A DNA stretch of 64,000 nucleotides. Source: Nautilus pompilius. Taxonomy: Eukaryota; Mollusca; Cephalopoda; Nautilida; Nautilidae. The position numbers were made by a program, and so were the translations under genes. This document shows, in pieces, positions 43,601 through 58,100 of the stretch; the first letter of the stretch is position 1; every line of letters begins with the position of its first letter. The DNA lies in contig JACATO010000654.1 of assembly GCA_018389105.1 (NCBI GenBank), positions 558,001 to 622,000 on the forward strand, in the 5' to 3' direction. The notes below the pieces were generated by a model. It was not told where the DNA came from and did not search any database. It saw nothing but the letters and a program-made list of their open reading frames with translations.

Positions 43601-45112
43601 TAACTAGTAAAGAGAAAAAACACGCATACATTCGTCGGAACTGTACTGGTCGAACCTCCAGGAATCTGCACGGTTCCATGAATCCACATGCTTCCCCTCG
43701 ACCCCCTTTTTTGCCAGACAGGGTTGCCGAGGGTTTTCCCAACGGCGAAGTAAACGTTGAGCCTGTCAACATCCTGTCCCAGCATGTGGTAATAGAAGCT
43801 GATGCACTGCTGAGCAGATCCTGTTATCGTCGGACTAATTATACGGGTTTTCATGCCAGCCCTGACAGGTAAGAAAGTCTTCATGTAGATGTAATAACCA
43901 TCTGCAGAGAAACAAAGAAAGAAAGCACCTGACAGAATTATGTCTGTTCGGTACACTCCAGTAAGGAATCCATACCTGAAAACCACTTTTAACTTGAAAT
44001 GAATTATGGTAAAAGAGTTAAAATTGTACCGATATCAATATGATCTTTAATAATATTTTACATTCAGACGAAACTTATAATCATTACAAATTTCTTTTTT
44101 TCTTTTTTAAAGAAGAGCAAAAACTTTAAATTGGCATTTAGATAACTGCCATCGTTCCTTTAGATAACTTGCATCGTTCCTTTAGATAACTGCCATCGTT
44201 CCTTTAGATACTGCCATCGTTCCTTTAGATAACTGCCATTGTTCCTTTAGATAACTGCTATCATTCCTTTAGATAACTGCCATCGTTCCTTTACATACTG
44301 CCATCGTTCCTTTAGATAATGCTGGTGAGTACACCTCACAAATTAACAGTCTTGACCTCTCATAAATTTTACTTTAATTGATGTTTTGTGTGTGTGTGTG
44401 TGTGCGTGTGTGTGTGTGTGTTGCGCAGCTTCCATAACTCTTAATCACCACTGGTATACTCTGACAGTACAAACTCTGATATCCACCCTTAGACTGCCAA
44501 GGTCAAGTGTCCTAGTTAGAATCATGGTCGGAAACGTCTCGATATCTCATACCTCCATGGCGTGGTTTCTCCTTGTTTTTCACCACGCAGCCGCACCTGT
44601 TTTCTCCCACATCTAAAAATAACGAGTTCTACTGGGGTCTTCTGGCCTCAGGTGGAGGCTCCGCGGGTAAGTCTCGACTGGCTAGCATCTCGACCACCGG
44701 CGCTTCAAGGCTGATAATCGCACACTTGCCCCTTCTAACCATGAATGTCTCTAGTCCTCGAAAGTCAGGACGGGGCTGACGAGAAGTCCACGTTGCTACG
44801 ACATTCACTGATACAAGAAGCGCTTCTCTTATGGCACCAAGATTATGGCGATTTCATCCGGTGAAGAATAACTTTTAGGCATAAAAGGCTTTGTACTTGC
44901 CGACAGAAGTCAAAGCTGAGGCAAACAAACTAAGCCCTTTTTTGTTGTTTTCTCAACTTTAAATAGCGATTTTGTTTTAATATGGAAAGGTCGTTATTGA
45001 TAAAACCTTCAGTTCGTGAAACTCTCCATCCGGTGAAGATCTATAGCACGTGTCTCACCAGGATTTGGCCAGTTGTCTTTCTTATGTTGCCTCAGCCGGT
45101 GAAGAGTTAAGA

Positions 45113-45151
<39 letters not shown>

Positions 45152-48100
45152 TAATGTAAAAGAAAGCATTAGATACTTGAATTTTTGTAGAAAGGTAAAT
45201 GTACTGACATCTCAAATGAACCAAAATAAACTTTCTAATACAGCAGAATTTGTGTTATTTATTGGCTTCCACTGGTAATTCTTAAAATATAAAAATGGTG
45301 GCGAGACGGTGTTTATAGATGGAGCGCCATCACCGTGAGAGAGGTGAGTAAAAGGCATTATTTGGTTGTCTGTTATTGTAAAGACCTTTTACAGGTATTA
45401 CAGATCAGATGCCATTTGACAAACGATAAACACTCTACGTACTTCCAGTTGTGTGGTCCTTTCCGGGGCCCGTTGACAACGACGGCGTGCTCTGCCTAAT
45501 CCTTGCCCAGTCAAAATTGTCCGTATTATCCTGGGTCCAGCCGCAGAAATCTGTCTCGAAAGTGCAATGAAATCCAGCTAAAATTTAAAATAAAATCAGT
45601 TTAGCGGGACCCTGACTTCGAACCCAGAACCTTACCACTGGTCTTCGTTAGCGAAGTGAAGCTGCTACCTATGAATGGAAACTGAAACGTGCCTTTTACT
45701 GAGGGCAGAGGCCATCACTTCGAACACGATGTGCCAAAGCTTCTTCTCTGACACAATAATTAGCTTTGAGAGCCCGCTAGTACTTGTTATCAGAAACCAA
45801 GAATAGCAAGATGTTAATCAGAATAAGCGATATGTGTTGTGTTCTTCTTAATAATGCCTGACAAACGAATTCTTAATCCTGCCACAAGAATTTTTTTTAA
45901 AAGAATGTAATCATCATGAAGCCTGGTTTGATCTGTTACTTTCTATTCTCTTTGGTGATTCTGTAATTTTCTTTCTGTTGAAAAAAAAAACAGGTGTCCA
46001 ACAACTCAGTAAAGATAGGTGGAGTTTATGCCATCTATTGATTTTACATAGCATCAAAATCGAGCACGGTTTGGTTTTAGACTAAGTAGAAAGTGGCTCT
46101 CATTATTACTTTTACTGCTTTTTATTTCAGAAAATTGCTTAATCTTTTCTAGATTCGCGGTAGGAGGAACTGGCGCTCCCTCCTGAACCTCTTTCTTCCA
46201 AGAATGATGTTTACGGTACCAGTTTATCCCATTCACTTGCATATTTTCGCTCAAATCAGAGCTAAAATTGATCTAATTTCAAATTTTAATGAAATATGAA
46301 TTTAATTTTTTTTTTTTTTAAATGTTAAACCCTGGCACTTTTATCCAGGGCTCTGGTGACCTTAAAACAGTAAAACCTGTACAACTGAAAACAAAAAACC
46401 CCTAATTCTCTTAAGAGCGATCTCATCTCTACACGACATTTACAGGCCAGAATACCGAATCACGTAAAGTCGAGATATCCAACGTTAGTTAATTCCCCTG
46501 GAAGGTGGATCAGTCAGACAGAGTTACGTCCCTTCCATCATCGCAAATGTATCTAGCGTCACAATGGCTTCCTTATCGTATATTAACTGGGACCCGGCCC
46601 GTGACCATATTAGCCTTCTTTTTTTTCTTTATAGTTTTGTGACCCCCTCCCAAAGATTCTGCCGGATAATAAAGGATCACGTAGCGGGGGAAAAAAAAAA
46701 AAAACTATATTCGACTTAGGGGAACGGAACGAAGCAACTCACGCGTTTGTATGGTTGGATGGGTTCCAGTCCCAGTCGTCGTCGATACCGGCATGGCTGA
46801 GGGCGGGTACAGGGTGCACTTTTGGACGGAAGAGTTGGAGAACGTGATGTCATCCAGGGCTACATCACCGCTGTAACCGGGAGAGCGTTGTCCCTCCAAC
46901 TTCACCTGGAAATGATGGATGAGACGACGATGAAAACAGCCGAGAGCTCGTTTCTCGGAGGATGGCGTGGGGGGGGGGTCAGGTTGGGGTGTCAAAATAC
47001 CCTAACTTACCAAAGTTACCCGTATAACAGCACCTGCCCGCCCTGGGTGACAGCGGTAACCGTTGCTAGCTTTTTTACCTTTCTTTCTTTCTTTCTTGGT
47101 CAAACAAACAGAATTAATGGCATACAAGTGAAGAAAGGAGCGACCCCGGACCACATTAATACAGAGGCATTACGCAAACAAACAAAAACAACAACAAAAA
47201 CTCGTACCTGGAAGGGGACGGATGAAGATGGCAGCTGGAGGCGTCCCATTTGCCAACCAGCTCCCTGGTCGTCTGACAGACGCCACACCGTGGTGCTGTT
47301 ACCCGTTTCGGAGTGGACCCTGACCTGCACACTGGACCCCTTAGCGCCGGACATGTAGTAGTAGAAGTGCATGCAGTTCTCGTGTCCCGGATCGAAGGTC
47401 TGGCTTTCCAGCACGGCCACTTCGCCAGATGTTGGCCCCGCCGGCTTGACACGGTCCCCGAACTTTCCAGAAAATGGCTCCATGTACAAGTACGCACCTG
47501 TCAAGATCAGCCGCACAAACAGCTCACGGGCAGATTTCGAAACAACACAAAATCTTACTTAGTTCTCTTCTTCGTTGTGGAGAAACACACACACACATGC
47601 GCGCGCGAAAACGTCCTTAAAGACGCATTTCCAACCGAAAAGCGCGAGTTATCTTTCTTGCTCGACCGGGGGGGGGGGCATAGAGCTGTAATCGCGACCA
47701 GTTGCGGTTAGTGCGCGTGGCGTCCTTGAGATTTACAGACGAGTTAATTTTCAGTTTTACTAACGACATTGTTCCTTTTAACTCTGAAGGTCTTCAACGA
47801 ATAAAACCCCCCCTTCTTCTCCGCGGTCGGGAGACTCCGATGCCATCTTCACAAGAACGCCGGTTACTCGCAAACGGGCCGCCAGGTGGCAACGGTTTGT
47901 TTTGTTTCCGGTTTCTCAGTGGGCCCCATAGTGGGAAATGGTGGAACGACTGCGTCTCGTACGCCGCATAATAAATTTTGAAAAAGATTCGCTTTCTCGA
48001 AAATATATATATATAGTGTATAATATAATGCCATATTACCATCTTGTGTTCCTCTGGTGTGATCGGTGGACGGTCCGCTTTTGGTGGGCGTGTTTTTCCC

Positions 48101-51100
48101 CGCACCCAGAGTCCAGTCGAAGTCATCTGTACGCGTGTTTTTCCAGGAACACAGGTCAATTTCAAAATTGCAATCGCCTAAAACGAAACGAACTTAATTT
48201 TAGAAAGTCAGCTGCAAAAATATTTCTACCTGAAAGTCAGGGGGGGGGAGAAATATGACGAATTCAAAGGACAAAACTTTCAAATATTCCCAGTACCCGG
48301 CAAAAGTAAAAGCGCTTTATGTCAAGGTAATTCTTCAATCATGTGTCATGCAGCTTTACTAAAACAGAATATTAAAAAAGAAAATCACTATTTATTATAG
48401 TATAATTGTGCTTATCGTGCTCAAAGATTTCCTTTATTACCCGGAGAAGTGCTACATCATCAAACTGGCTTTTCAGCTGTGGTAAAGGTAAAGCTTTAAC
48501 CTGTTGTCATAACTGGAAATGAGTGGATTTAACTTTCGATACCTGAATGACACCTGCATCGTTGGTTTGGCTAAAAAACAGTGCAAGCCACAGAATTACC
48601 AGTTGTCATAGCACCACGAAAACAATCAGAAGCCAAGTGTAATAAGGATGGTCAGAGGCTGAATGCCGACAGAAGCGATGGATTTTGGATGAAGAAAGGC
48701 TGCTGTAAGTTACATAGTTGATTTCAAATTTCACTGTGAGGTTCCCGTTCCTCGGCGAATTTATGAACAAGGCAAATGGCAAGTTGCATAATAAAAACCT
48801 AAGACTCTGTTCTCAGGGAAGATAACGTACACTGCTTCCCGAATGACTTGTGGCCCAACACACGTGGTGTTTCTTGTTAAATAAGAGCGCATATATTACA
48901 AGTATTGGCAATTTTATGAACATTATATACCGAGATGGTTAAAGCCTATTTTAGAAAGAAAAGAAAGAAGCTTTCAACAGAAACTGGGTTCACTTTTCAA
49001 ATGAATGTCTGTTTATTTTATTATTGTCTTGAAAAGGTTTGCTTAATGATTTTTCTGTTACTTTTCACTTAACTTAACTTATACATGATAAATACAGTAC
49101 TTGAATAAAACCCCTAAATGCATATATGTTAGATAATTTTAAAAAAATTAATTTATGGTTATTTATGACTTTTACGTAGTAATCTATTTCTATATCAACA
49201 AAAAATACTCAACAGGATGTTGTAAAATCCATGAGATTCAGGAATGCAAACGTCATTTAAAAAAGAGGTGAGACTAAAAGTTGTTAATGAAGTCATGTTG
49301 CAACCACAAGGGTAGAATTTGAATATAGTAACCCTCCAAAAGGAAGCTAAAGGGATGAAAAGGTAGAGGAGGTTTCTAAAGCCAATTTTTGGAAATCACG
49401 AAAGAGTGGCACAGTTTAGGTGCTTACGAAAGTTTATAAAACCAGGTTATCATTGTGATGGGTATCTTCTCGTGTGGCTGCCATAGATTGAAGACAGCCA
49501 ATCACTAAACCGCTTATTTCCGCACTCGGGTAATGATGGTGAATATCGATAAAAAAAAGAGAGGTTGACTTCTAAACAGCTTTTGCCATGTTTCAATTAA
49601 CGAATGTCTCGTAACTTTTTCAAACGTGTAAGGCAAAACGTTTTGAGTTCGAAAGAGAGAGAGAGAGAGAGGAACCACCCGTATGTAAGTCTGGGTATTA
49701 TTTCATCGGGGAATTTTTACCTAGTATTTTTGCGCACGTGCCGCTCTTGAAGGATATATCGTCAATGGCGATGTCTCCCCTGAAGCTGGCGCCTCGTATA
49801 CCCTCAATGATGAGCTGGAACTCTGAAGTGTTAGTAGGCAGCTCCACCTGTCCACGTTGCCAACTGGGGCCTTGAGAGCCTGCAATAAAAAGGTCTTCGG
49901 AATTAACAGTTGTATTCGCAAGGCCAGTCCCTTATGACGAAGTGAAGGACCCGACTTTATCGCCAGCTAGGATGGAACTCTTCAGTAGGAACCGTACGAG
50001 TACTAAAAGGGGAGTTAACTCATATGGAACCAACACAGAGGGGAATGGTCACAGGACAGATACCAAACACGGATCAGATCCAATGGGGAATTGAACTCTG
50101 AAAAAATTTAATATCCTTCGAATGTGGATCTAACTGTTTGCTCCAATAGGAAATAAGCGAAGATTCATCCCTTTGTAGCTTCCAGAAGCGCGACAAGCCC
50201 CCCCATGCTTTCTCTTGGAGTTTCCATGGTATGTATTTGAAATCTAACGATGAATGCCGAAAAATCCCTTTAAATCTGAAATAAAAACAATCGTAACCGA
50301 AAATTTGGCATGAAAATACCTTAAAATCTACAAGAAAGAAAACCAGCCAAACAAACAGCAGTGGTCAGCATACATGGCGCAAAGAAGCCAGAAATCTTGA
50401 AGTAATCCAAAAATTTTTTTAAAAGATTGTTCCATTTTCAAATAAATATCAGGTGATTCATTCGGAGGTAAGTTTGGGTGAATGAGGCCCAAAATATTCC
50501 AGCTGGTGAGAGACTCTCTCAGGCCGGTCGCCGTCGTGACTCTCACCCCAGGACGAGGGCTTGTCTGATAACTTGCCAGACAGTCCACGGCCTGTATTCC
50601 CAGAAGGGCTGGTTTCGCACTTACCAGACTTAGTCCACAGGGTGTACTCGCTGAGAAAGTTATCTTCAGACTTCAGGTAGAAGACGTTCAGAGTCCCCGT
50701 GTCTGAGCCATACATGTTGTACCAGAACTCGAAACAGACGTAAGGCGTCTTCTGCACAAACCTCGGCGACTTCAGTCTCGCGTTGTCGCCCCGTATCCGT
50801 GGGCTTGACACTTCCGTGTACATGTAGTGACCTTCAAGAAAAGCAGGATATTAAGCTCTACTGTCGATGCCATTAAACAACGACGGAGAGTTGGAAATTT
50901 TTTAACAATGGCTTTCAGCAGCCGACAGCTTGGTGTTAGTTGCGTGTGAGTTAGCTTACCTCTAGACGTCCCGTAGGTGTGGTCATTTGACGGGCCGGTG
51001 CCAGAGGAGCTGGTGATTCCCGAGGCCCGAGTCCAGTCAAATTTGTCTTTTAACGTGTCCTGCTGGTAGCCACACACGTTGTCGTCTTCGAAATCACACG

Positions 51101-51990
51101 CGATTAATCCCCCCAGCTTCGGGATCACAGTCGCTGTGAGAGAGAAAAAAAACATACATTTTTAAAATGTAACAAAGTTCCAACCCGAATTAACTATTAT
51201 CACCAATGTGACGGATGTATGGATTAACTTCTGGTGTTGAACTGGAGTGTACACAGGTAGTGGTAACGTCAGTGGTTAGCAATAATTGAATTAATTAACG
51301 CCATGTCCATCGCTCTTTAAGATGTGGATTTAAATTCCCATGCGACATATACAATGCCGGACATAATTGCAGGCTTCACCAGTATAATATTCCATCGAGC
51401 GAGGAGGAAGACATTTCGATGAGGAGTCTTGTAAAAGTTCTAATAGCGGACTTCCGTCACAGACATAGATGATAGGGAAGGGAGCTAACTCCGGTCAGTC
51501 CGCACAAACGCTAACAGTGCGGGTATGACGTACGTACGTGCACGTGCCGATTTAGATTTAAAAAATGTTTAGTAAAATATATTCTAGGCCATAATTCACT
51601 AAGACGCAGCCATTGGAAAGACAAGCAGCAATCTTATAAAGTCTCGACAAGAGCCGAACAAATTCTTACGTGGTTGGCAGCCGCCATTAGCTATAGATAC
51701 GTCATCGACAGCAATGTCCCCTCGGTAACCGTTGCCCACAACAGCTTCAAGAATCAACTGGAAGGTAGAATTTGTAGCAAAGAACGAGATTTCACGTGAG
51801 ATTTTTCTTCTTCGATAAAACATTTAATAAAAAAAATGTAGATTATAGCTGGCACTCACTTCTGAATTAAAGGCGGCTGTATCAATTCGACATTATCTGG
51901 CAACAAGATAATCATAATATTACTAATTAATGACTTCGAAAGCCGAAACTTATTATTATTATTATTTTATTATTATTATTATTATTATTA

Positions 51991-52049
<59 letters not shown>

Positions 52050-52069
52050 TATTATTCTTATTATTATTA

Positions 52070-52136
<67 letters not shown>

Positions 52137-55100
52137 TCTACCGAATTACAAGATGCTTGATAAACAGTTATTGCACTCTTCTGTTCCGCTCTTTTATTTT
52201 CTACTGATGCTGTGATTGGCGCGGAGTTGCAAGGATTCCGAAGAGGCGAGTTTCTCTCCACAACCACAGTTAAAGAGACACTGCCCAAACGAAATTCTAT
52301 TAAAGTTGACTCCTCTCTCCTCGCACACTCATATTAAACTCAGATGCGCTATCCCCCTTCCTTGCTTTACATATCTGCTTCGCTATCTTTGTTTTGCCAA
52401 GTTTCCATCTTGGTTTTATTCTTTCTCCAAATAAAGGTAAATAACCGGAAAATAAATTGATTTTTCTTTATAAGTGGGATCTACAAATTTGCAACGTTTT
52501 AAGAATGCAATCTAGATAATCTATTTCTCACAGGAAACATGTTACAGAGAAGTGTCCCTTTGCTGAAGTCATTGTACACGATGTATTATCGCGCTCTGCT
52601 TACTTTTTAGACAGCGCATTTTGACTTAGGAGAGCTGTTCCACCTAGAACTGCTTACCTGGAAAGCTGCAGATGAAGTCACGTCGAGCTGGGCGAGTATC
52701 CACTTGTTCCCCTGCGTGCCACTTCGGGAGAAGAGCGGTTGCCCCACAGTGGGTCCCGTTTTAACATAGATATTGAACGTATTTACGTGATCGCCGTACA
52801 TGAAGTACCACAGCTTCACACACCTCATCCCGGTAGGGATAACCACGGGACTAATCAGTCTGGCTGTTTCGCCTCTCTTGCGAGGGGAAGACGTCTCGAT
52901 GTAAAAGTAATAACCGTCTGAAGTAAAAAAAAAAAACAAAAAAAAACAAACGAAAGTTCAGATCTTTTAGTCCTTATTTGATATCGTGCAGCAGAGGCAC
53001 TACAACAGTAACCGGGGTTACCCACAATACCACGAGTCAGCTACGTCATCTGAACCCGGTCACGTGGTTAGCCTAGATTTCTACAAAAATGCGTTGCGGT
53101 GCTCGTTTTGTATCCTCGAAAAGCCTGTTCCGAAGCACAGCTGCCCGACATCTTTCTCCATGTATAAGGTTATGCGCGGTTTCATGAAAAACAACGCAAG
53201 ACAAAAGTCAGGAGTGGCCATTCCCCACTCTTGTTGCCATAGCTACTAGTTAGAATAAGGAAACTGCAGCCAGATCCGGCCGGCATTACTTACGTCCGGA
53301 AGTGTGGTCCGAGGTCGGCCCTGTCCCAGAACTGTCAGTGGGGCCTTTGTTTTCGGTCCAGTCGAAACTATCCGTATTGTCCTGAATCCATCCGCATATT
53401 CCTTTGTCAAACGTGCACGTGAAAGATCCAGGTGAACCTGAAAGTATCAGCACAATCCGCAGTCTGCTATGAACATATAACCCACGTGGAGTTCGGTGAT
53501 GTGCGGGGAAAATCGCTGTTAATTTAAATTTTTTTTCCTTTTTAAAAATATATTTTTTTTTCCTATCCAGAAACAAATTTTCAAAGTTCGGTCAGCTTTC
53601 ACCACGAAAATGGTGTGGGGGGTCGCCCGGCGGCCCAAAGACTTTCTACGTAAATTACATACGTGTGTATCACGGACGATCCAATTGAGGTCTGAGCCCG
53701 ATGGATTTGCGGTCTCCCGGATCTGACCTCGTGCACTCGCACGGCTTTTGAAATCCTAAGTCTTCACCCGTGACCGCCCGACCGAGAGCACCCAGGTAGC
53801 TCACCTCAGTCCGGGAAGGATGCTAATCCGACTTCTGCCTGTTAGGATTACGATTAATAAGGCCAACATTATGCTCCTTTTCATGGCCCGCTCTGGGGGG
53901 TAGGGGTTCTAGCGGGTACGGGTGGCGGAAGTCTCGACTGGTTCGCATCTTAACCACGGCTCGAAAGGTGCCCCATTGATGAGCGAGACTTGTAACCTCT
54001 CCTCTCCCCAGCTCCCCCCCCCCCTGCTGCGGTGAGACCTTAAAAGTCAGGACGAGGAACTGAAAAGTTGTTTCTACTCGGACTTATTACAACAGATGGT
54101 TTTAGTGCAATGTTGTTGTTGTCGCTTTTTTACTTTGATAGTTGTCGTGCTATACCTGGAATGGACAGAGGAAGTGGTCCAGTAACCAACAGCTCGTCTT
54201 AAAAGGTCGTAACACTGCTGACCCGAGATAACGGCCTTTTAAAAATGCTATAAAGGGATTTCAATAAGTGTGATCCCTTGTTCTTGTATTTCCTGTACCT
54301 AAGCTATAAATAGAATCCTCGGAAGGGAAAGTTCTTGAAATTCTCCTTTTTGACAAAAGAAGCATAAAACTATTTTAAATAGATTTTTATGGTTTCTTTA
54401 TCGAATACCTGTCTATAAAGTATTCAAAGGAATTACTCCATTTTTTGTTTTGCTTTCTGTTTTAAGGGAGTTCGAGTGAACCCTGGATAAGAGTGGAGTA
54501 ACTGTAATTGTATCCAGTTTGGTTTCTTCTGAAGGTACGTTTCTTATATTAACGCGATCTTTACCTGAAAATTTTTTAAAAAGTATTTGTATTAGTTTAC
54601 CCGTGGCCTAGAGACGACCCAGAGTTGAGACTAGCTCTTAGCAAGAACCCCCTTTAGACGCCTTTTAACGTCACAAACTGTGGCATATAGAAAGACCTGT
54701 AACTACGTCGTAGAGACGACCTTCTGATACTTTACGTCAGCCATTGAACAGGAAGTGAACTTGGCGAGGTTAGAGTTCAGCGCAGGACGAATGGAGTCCA
54801 TTGACCAGTTGATCTGCAAAAGCCTTGGCTCTCGGACTCTGTGTCCAACTGCGCTGTAGTAAACGAAAAAATTCTAAATTCCTCAGAGGTTTTAGAAACT
54901 ATAGGGTACCATGATTTAAAAAAAGAGCCAGATGAAGTATCTTTACCTGTTGTTGGTTTAGGTGTGACAGCAGTGTAAGGGGGCTGAGTTTGAGGCTCAC
55001 CCGTAGGTATAGCGGCTTTGGGATTCACTGAAAGTAAAAGCAAAGTACTTTTGAAAACTAAGATTTTTATCTGGCACCAGTTTACAGTCAAGACAGGTAT

Positions 55101-58100
55101 ATTTAAATATTCTGTTATGCAAACATAATGATATACGATAAGAGCCAAATGGTGCTACAGGTGAAACTTTACTGCATATGGAATAAATCAAGAAAAAGCT
55201 CGCACACAGAGTACGGACAGCTCCGATTTTTAAAATGATCCAATCGTTGCCCATGGTTGACTTTTAAAAAGAATTAAATACATGAATTAAACAACATTTA
55301 AAATATTAACTATCGTTTTTAAGAAAGCCTACATAATAAAAGTCTTGTAGGATCAGCACTTCAGCGATATCTCTCGGCATGCGGAATGGTTTTTGCTACT
55401 GAGGCTTAAGAAATATGTTTGCAGTTTATCAGATTTTGCTAAAAAAAAAAAACAATGAAGTCTACCTTGGCACCCAGAATTTGAGAATGAGATGTCGTCA
55501 ATAGCGACATCGCCTTTGAAACCTCCTCCACGTATACCTTCAAAAATTACCTGCAACAAATTGCACAGTCACATAGTTATCAAGCTGTAAAAGATGTATT
55601 TTGAAACAGATCTACTAAAATTGCTATTATTTTATAACATTTAAATCTGGAGAAGAATCGGTTATTACTCTTTAAACACCACTGAATTAATTTTATTGTT
55701 CATATGCTTCCAAATTTTCAATCCTATTCCTGGTTCAGCTGTCTAAAAGTTTATTCTACGGCGGAAAAGATGTATTATGTGAAGATAAATCGATATTAGA
55801 TAACCCGCGGCTAGAGATGAGTACTGGATCCAAACTCCGCCTGCTAGAGGTCCTGTATGCTTATTACAGAAATACAGTAAAAGGTGCACCAGTAGAAACA
55901 GAAACTGTTACAGACAGCGACATAAAAGATATCTAGCGAAAGAAACGTCAGTTTTTTCGGCATCTATTCACAGCAGCAAGAGATTAAAGTTGCGAGAGGT
56001 TAAGGGATAATCATTCTGAGTATACATTCCCCAACCTGAAGTAATCAAGGATTAGGGCTGTGTCGCGGATCAACACTGAAAGCATCCATTTCTCGCCACA
56101 TTATAGAATAGTCTTAATGTTTCTTAGAATTTAAAACATTTAGATAAAAACAGATACTGGATACATACATTAATAGAGACATTAAAAACAGAAATTCCTC
56201 TAAAAATCATGTCATGGTTAGGGTTAGTTATACGTCGACCTGGAATAGATTTTAAAAGACTTTTCAGTCCCGCAGTCGATCCCTGTGTAAGCATTTTCAG
56301 CCTCCAGCCGGACACGATTTCTAACCACGTATAAGCCGCGCAGTCGACCGCCTACTTACATTGTATGGCGTGGTCGACTTGATTCCTACTCTGCCATTGA
56401 ACCACTGGTTGCCTTGGTCACCGCTAAGCTCCCACAAGGTGTTGTTACCACCAACAGTGAACCTGATAAAAACTCTTAGGGTCCCGATGTGGATTCCACT
56501 CATGCTGTACCAGAAACTGATACATCGGGGGCCGTACAAAGTGGCATCAAACTGTTGGCTGACCAGCAACGCTCTGTCACCCTGGACTCTTGGAAACGAT
56601 GTCTCCAAATACAAGTAAACGCCTTAAACATAGACAAGAATCTCATTACTTTACTAAAAACACCATCATGTTTCTTTTCTACCAACAGGCAAATCCTGAA
56701 GCTTTGGCCATCGAGAATATTCAAGGTGCAGTGTAATTCAAAATACTATATATATATAGAATGTTGCATTTATTATTTAGCACTGTGCCCCTATTCGCAA
56801 AAGTTTCATCATCGCCAACAATAAAAAATTGGGGGCTTTGTTATGCACAATCCTTTCTCGACCTTTTTCTAAAAGTGGGTCTGGGAGTTGGGTATAAGGG
56901 GCAGTCTGATCTGAACGATAAACATTCGTTTAATATATTCATTTTATAAACCCCAGACCCTTATTTACTAACCAACCTCTTGTTTTCGCCCCGTCTGGTT
57001 CCGTCGATCGCACTGCCGACGATGTTAATTACAGGATCTCACGCGCATGACAATAAACGGTCCTAACAACAACTCTACTATGCAACATCTCGGGCTCTCT
57101 CACGAGCGATATAATTATTCACGTTTCTGTCCACGCTGTCTGTTATCCGATGTACAAAATACACACACAAATAAGATGCAAAACCGCTCGATCGCCTTTT
57201 ACATCGTAAGCATTTCTGATCTTATTGTTCGTCCCGAAAACAAAAGTTAGCCTAGATTTCTACAAAAATGCGTTGCGGTGCTCGTTTTGTATCCTCGAAA
57301 AGCCTGTTCCGAAGCACAGCTGCCCGACATCTTTCTCCATGTATAAGGTTATGCGCGGTTTCATGAAAAACGTTTCTTTTGTCAATCTAAAGGCATTAGG
57401 AAAAAATTAGTTGACACAATTTTGTTTCTGAAAACCGGAAGTCCCCTTAAGATAGTAACGTAATAGAAGCAACAGAGATTGAATAAAAACTCCGCAGTAC
57501 CATAAGAATTCCCCTTGGTGTGGTCGGTGGTGGGCCCAGTTCCAGGTGATGAAGTCTTGCCTCTTTGGGATATCCAATCAAAGTCGTCCGCCCGGCTGTT
57601 GACCCAGGTGCACAGCCCTTGCTCAAAGTCGCAGTTTCCTAGAGAAGCGCAAACAAGAGTTCTACTGCGAGCCCTTTATTTGCTAAAAGTACCGACCTTA
57701 AGAGTGAAACCCAGCGACACTATTTCCTGATTCCACGCTGTCATGTCATGGCTATGTTAATCAAAATTGCGCAACGAAACAGATTAAGGATGCGAGACAT
57801 ATAACGGGAGGCGTAAGAAAGTCTTTTTTTTTGAGTTGCACTTTAGGGAGATTAGTGGACGTTAAAGTTAAAAGACGGGAAGATCGCAATAAAACAGATC
57901 ATCCTAAAGTTGACAGTGAAAAAGGATAGAAATAAATTCTCGCTAAACTGGAATAAGTTACTGGATTTGCTTAGTTAAGTAGAAAATGGAATTTAGCATT
58001 AAAATATGCAAAATTGTAAAGACAGACAATTGTGTTTACTATTTTATAGGTAGCATAAAAACCCCAATGTAATGAGAGTGCGTGTTAACCAAAATCTCAA

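Noticed and set aside
46822-47711. Long plus-strand open frames of 178 and 132 codons
   Set aside because: They are antisense to the MAM 6 exons in a GC-rich stretch; the minus-strand frame carries clear MAM motifs and splice sites.
51930-52160. Leu/Ile-rich frames that look like membrane segments
   Set aside because: They are translations of the ATT repeat.
4192-55027. Linker exons as LDL-receptor A domains, expected in MALRD-type proteins
   Set aside because: The linkers contain no cysteine and are only 24-28 residues, so they cannot be LDLa modules.
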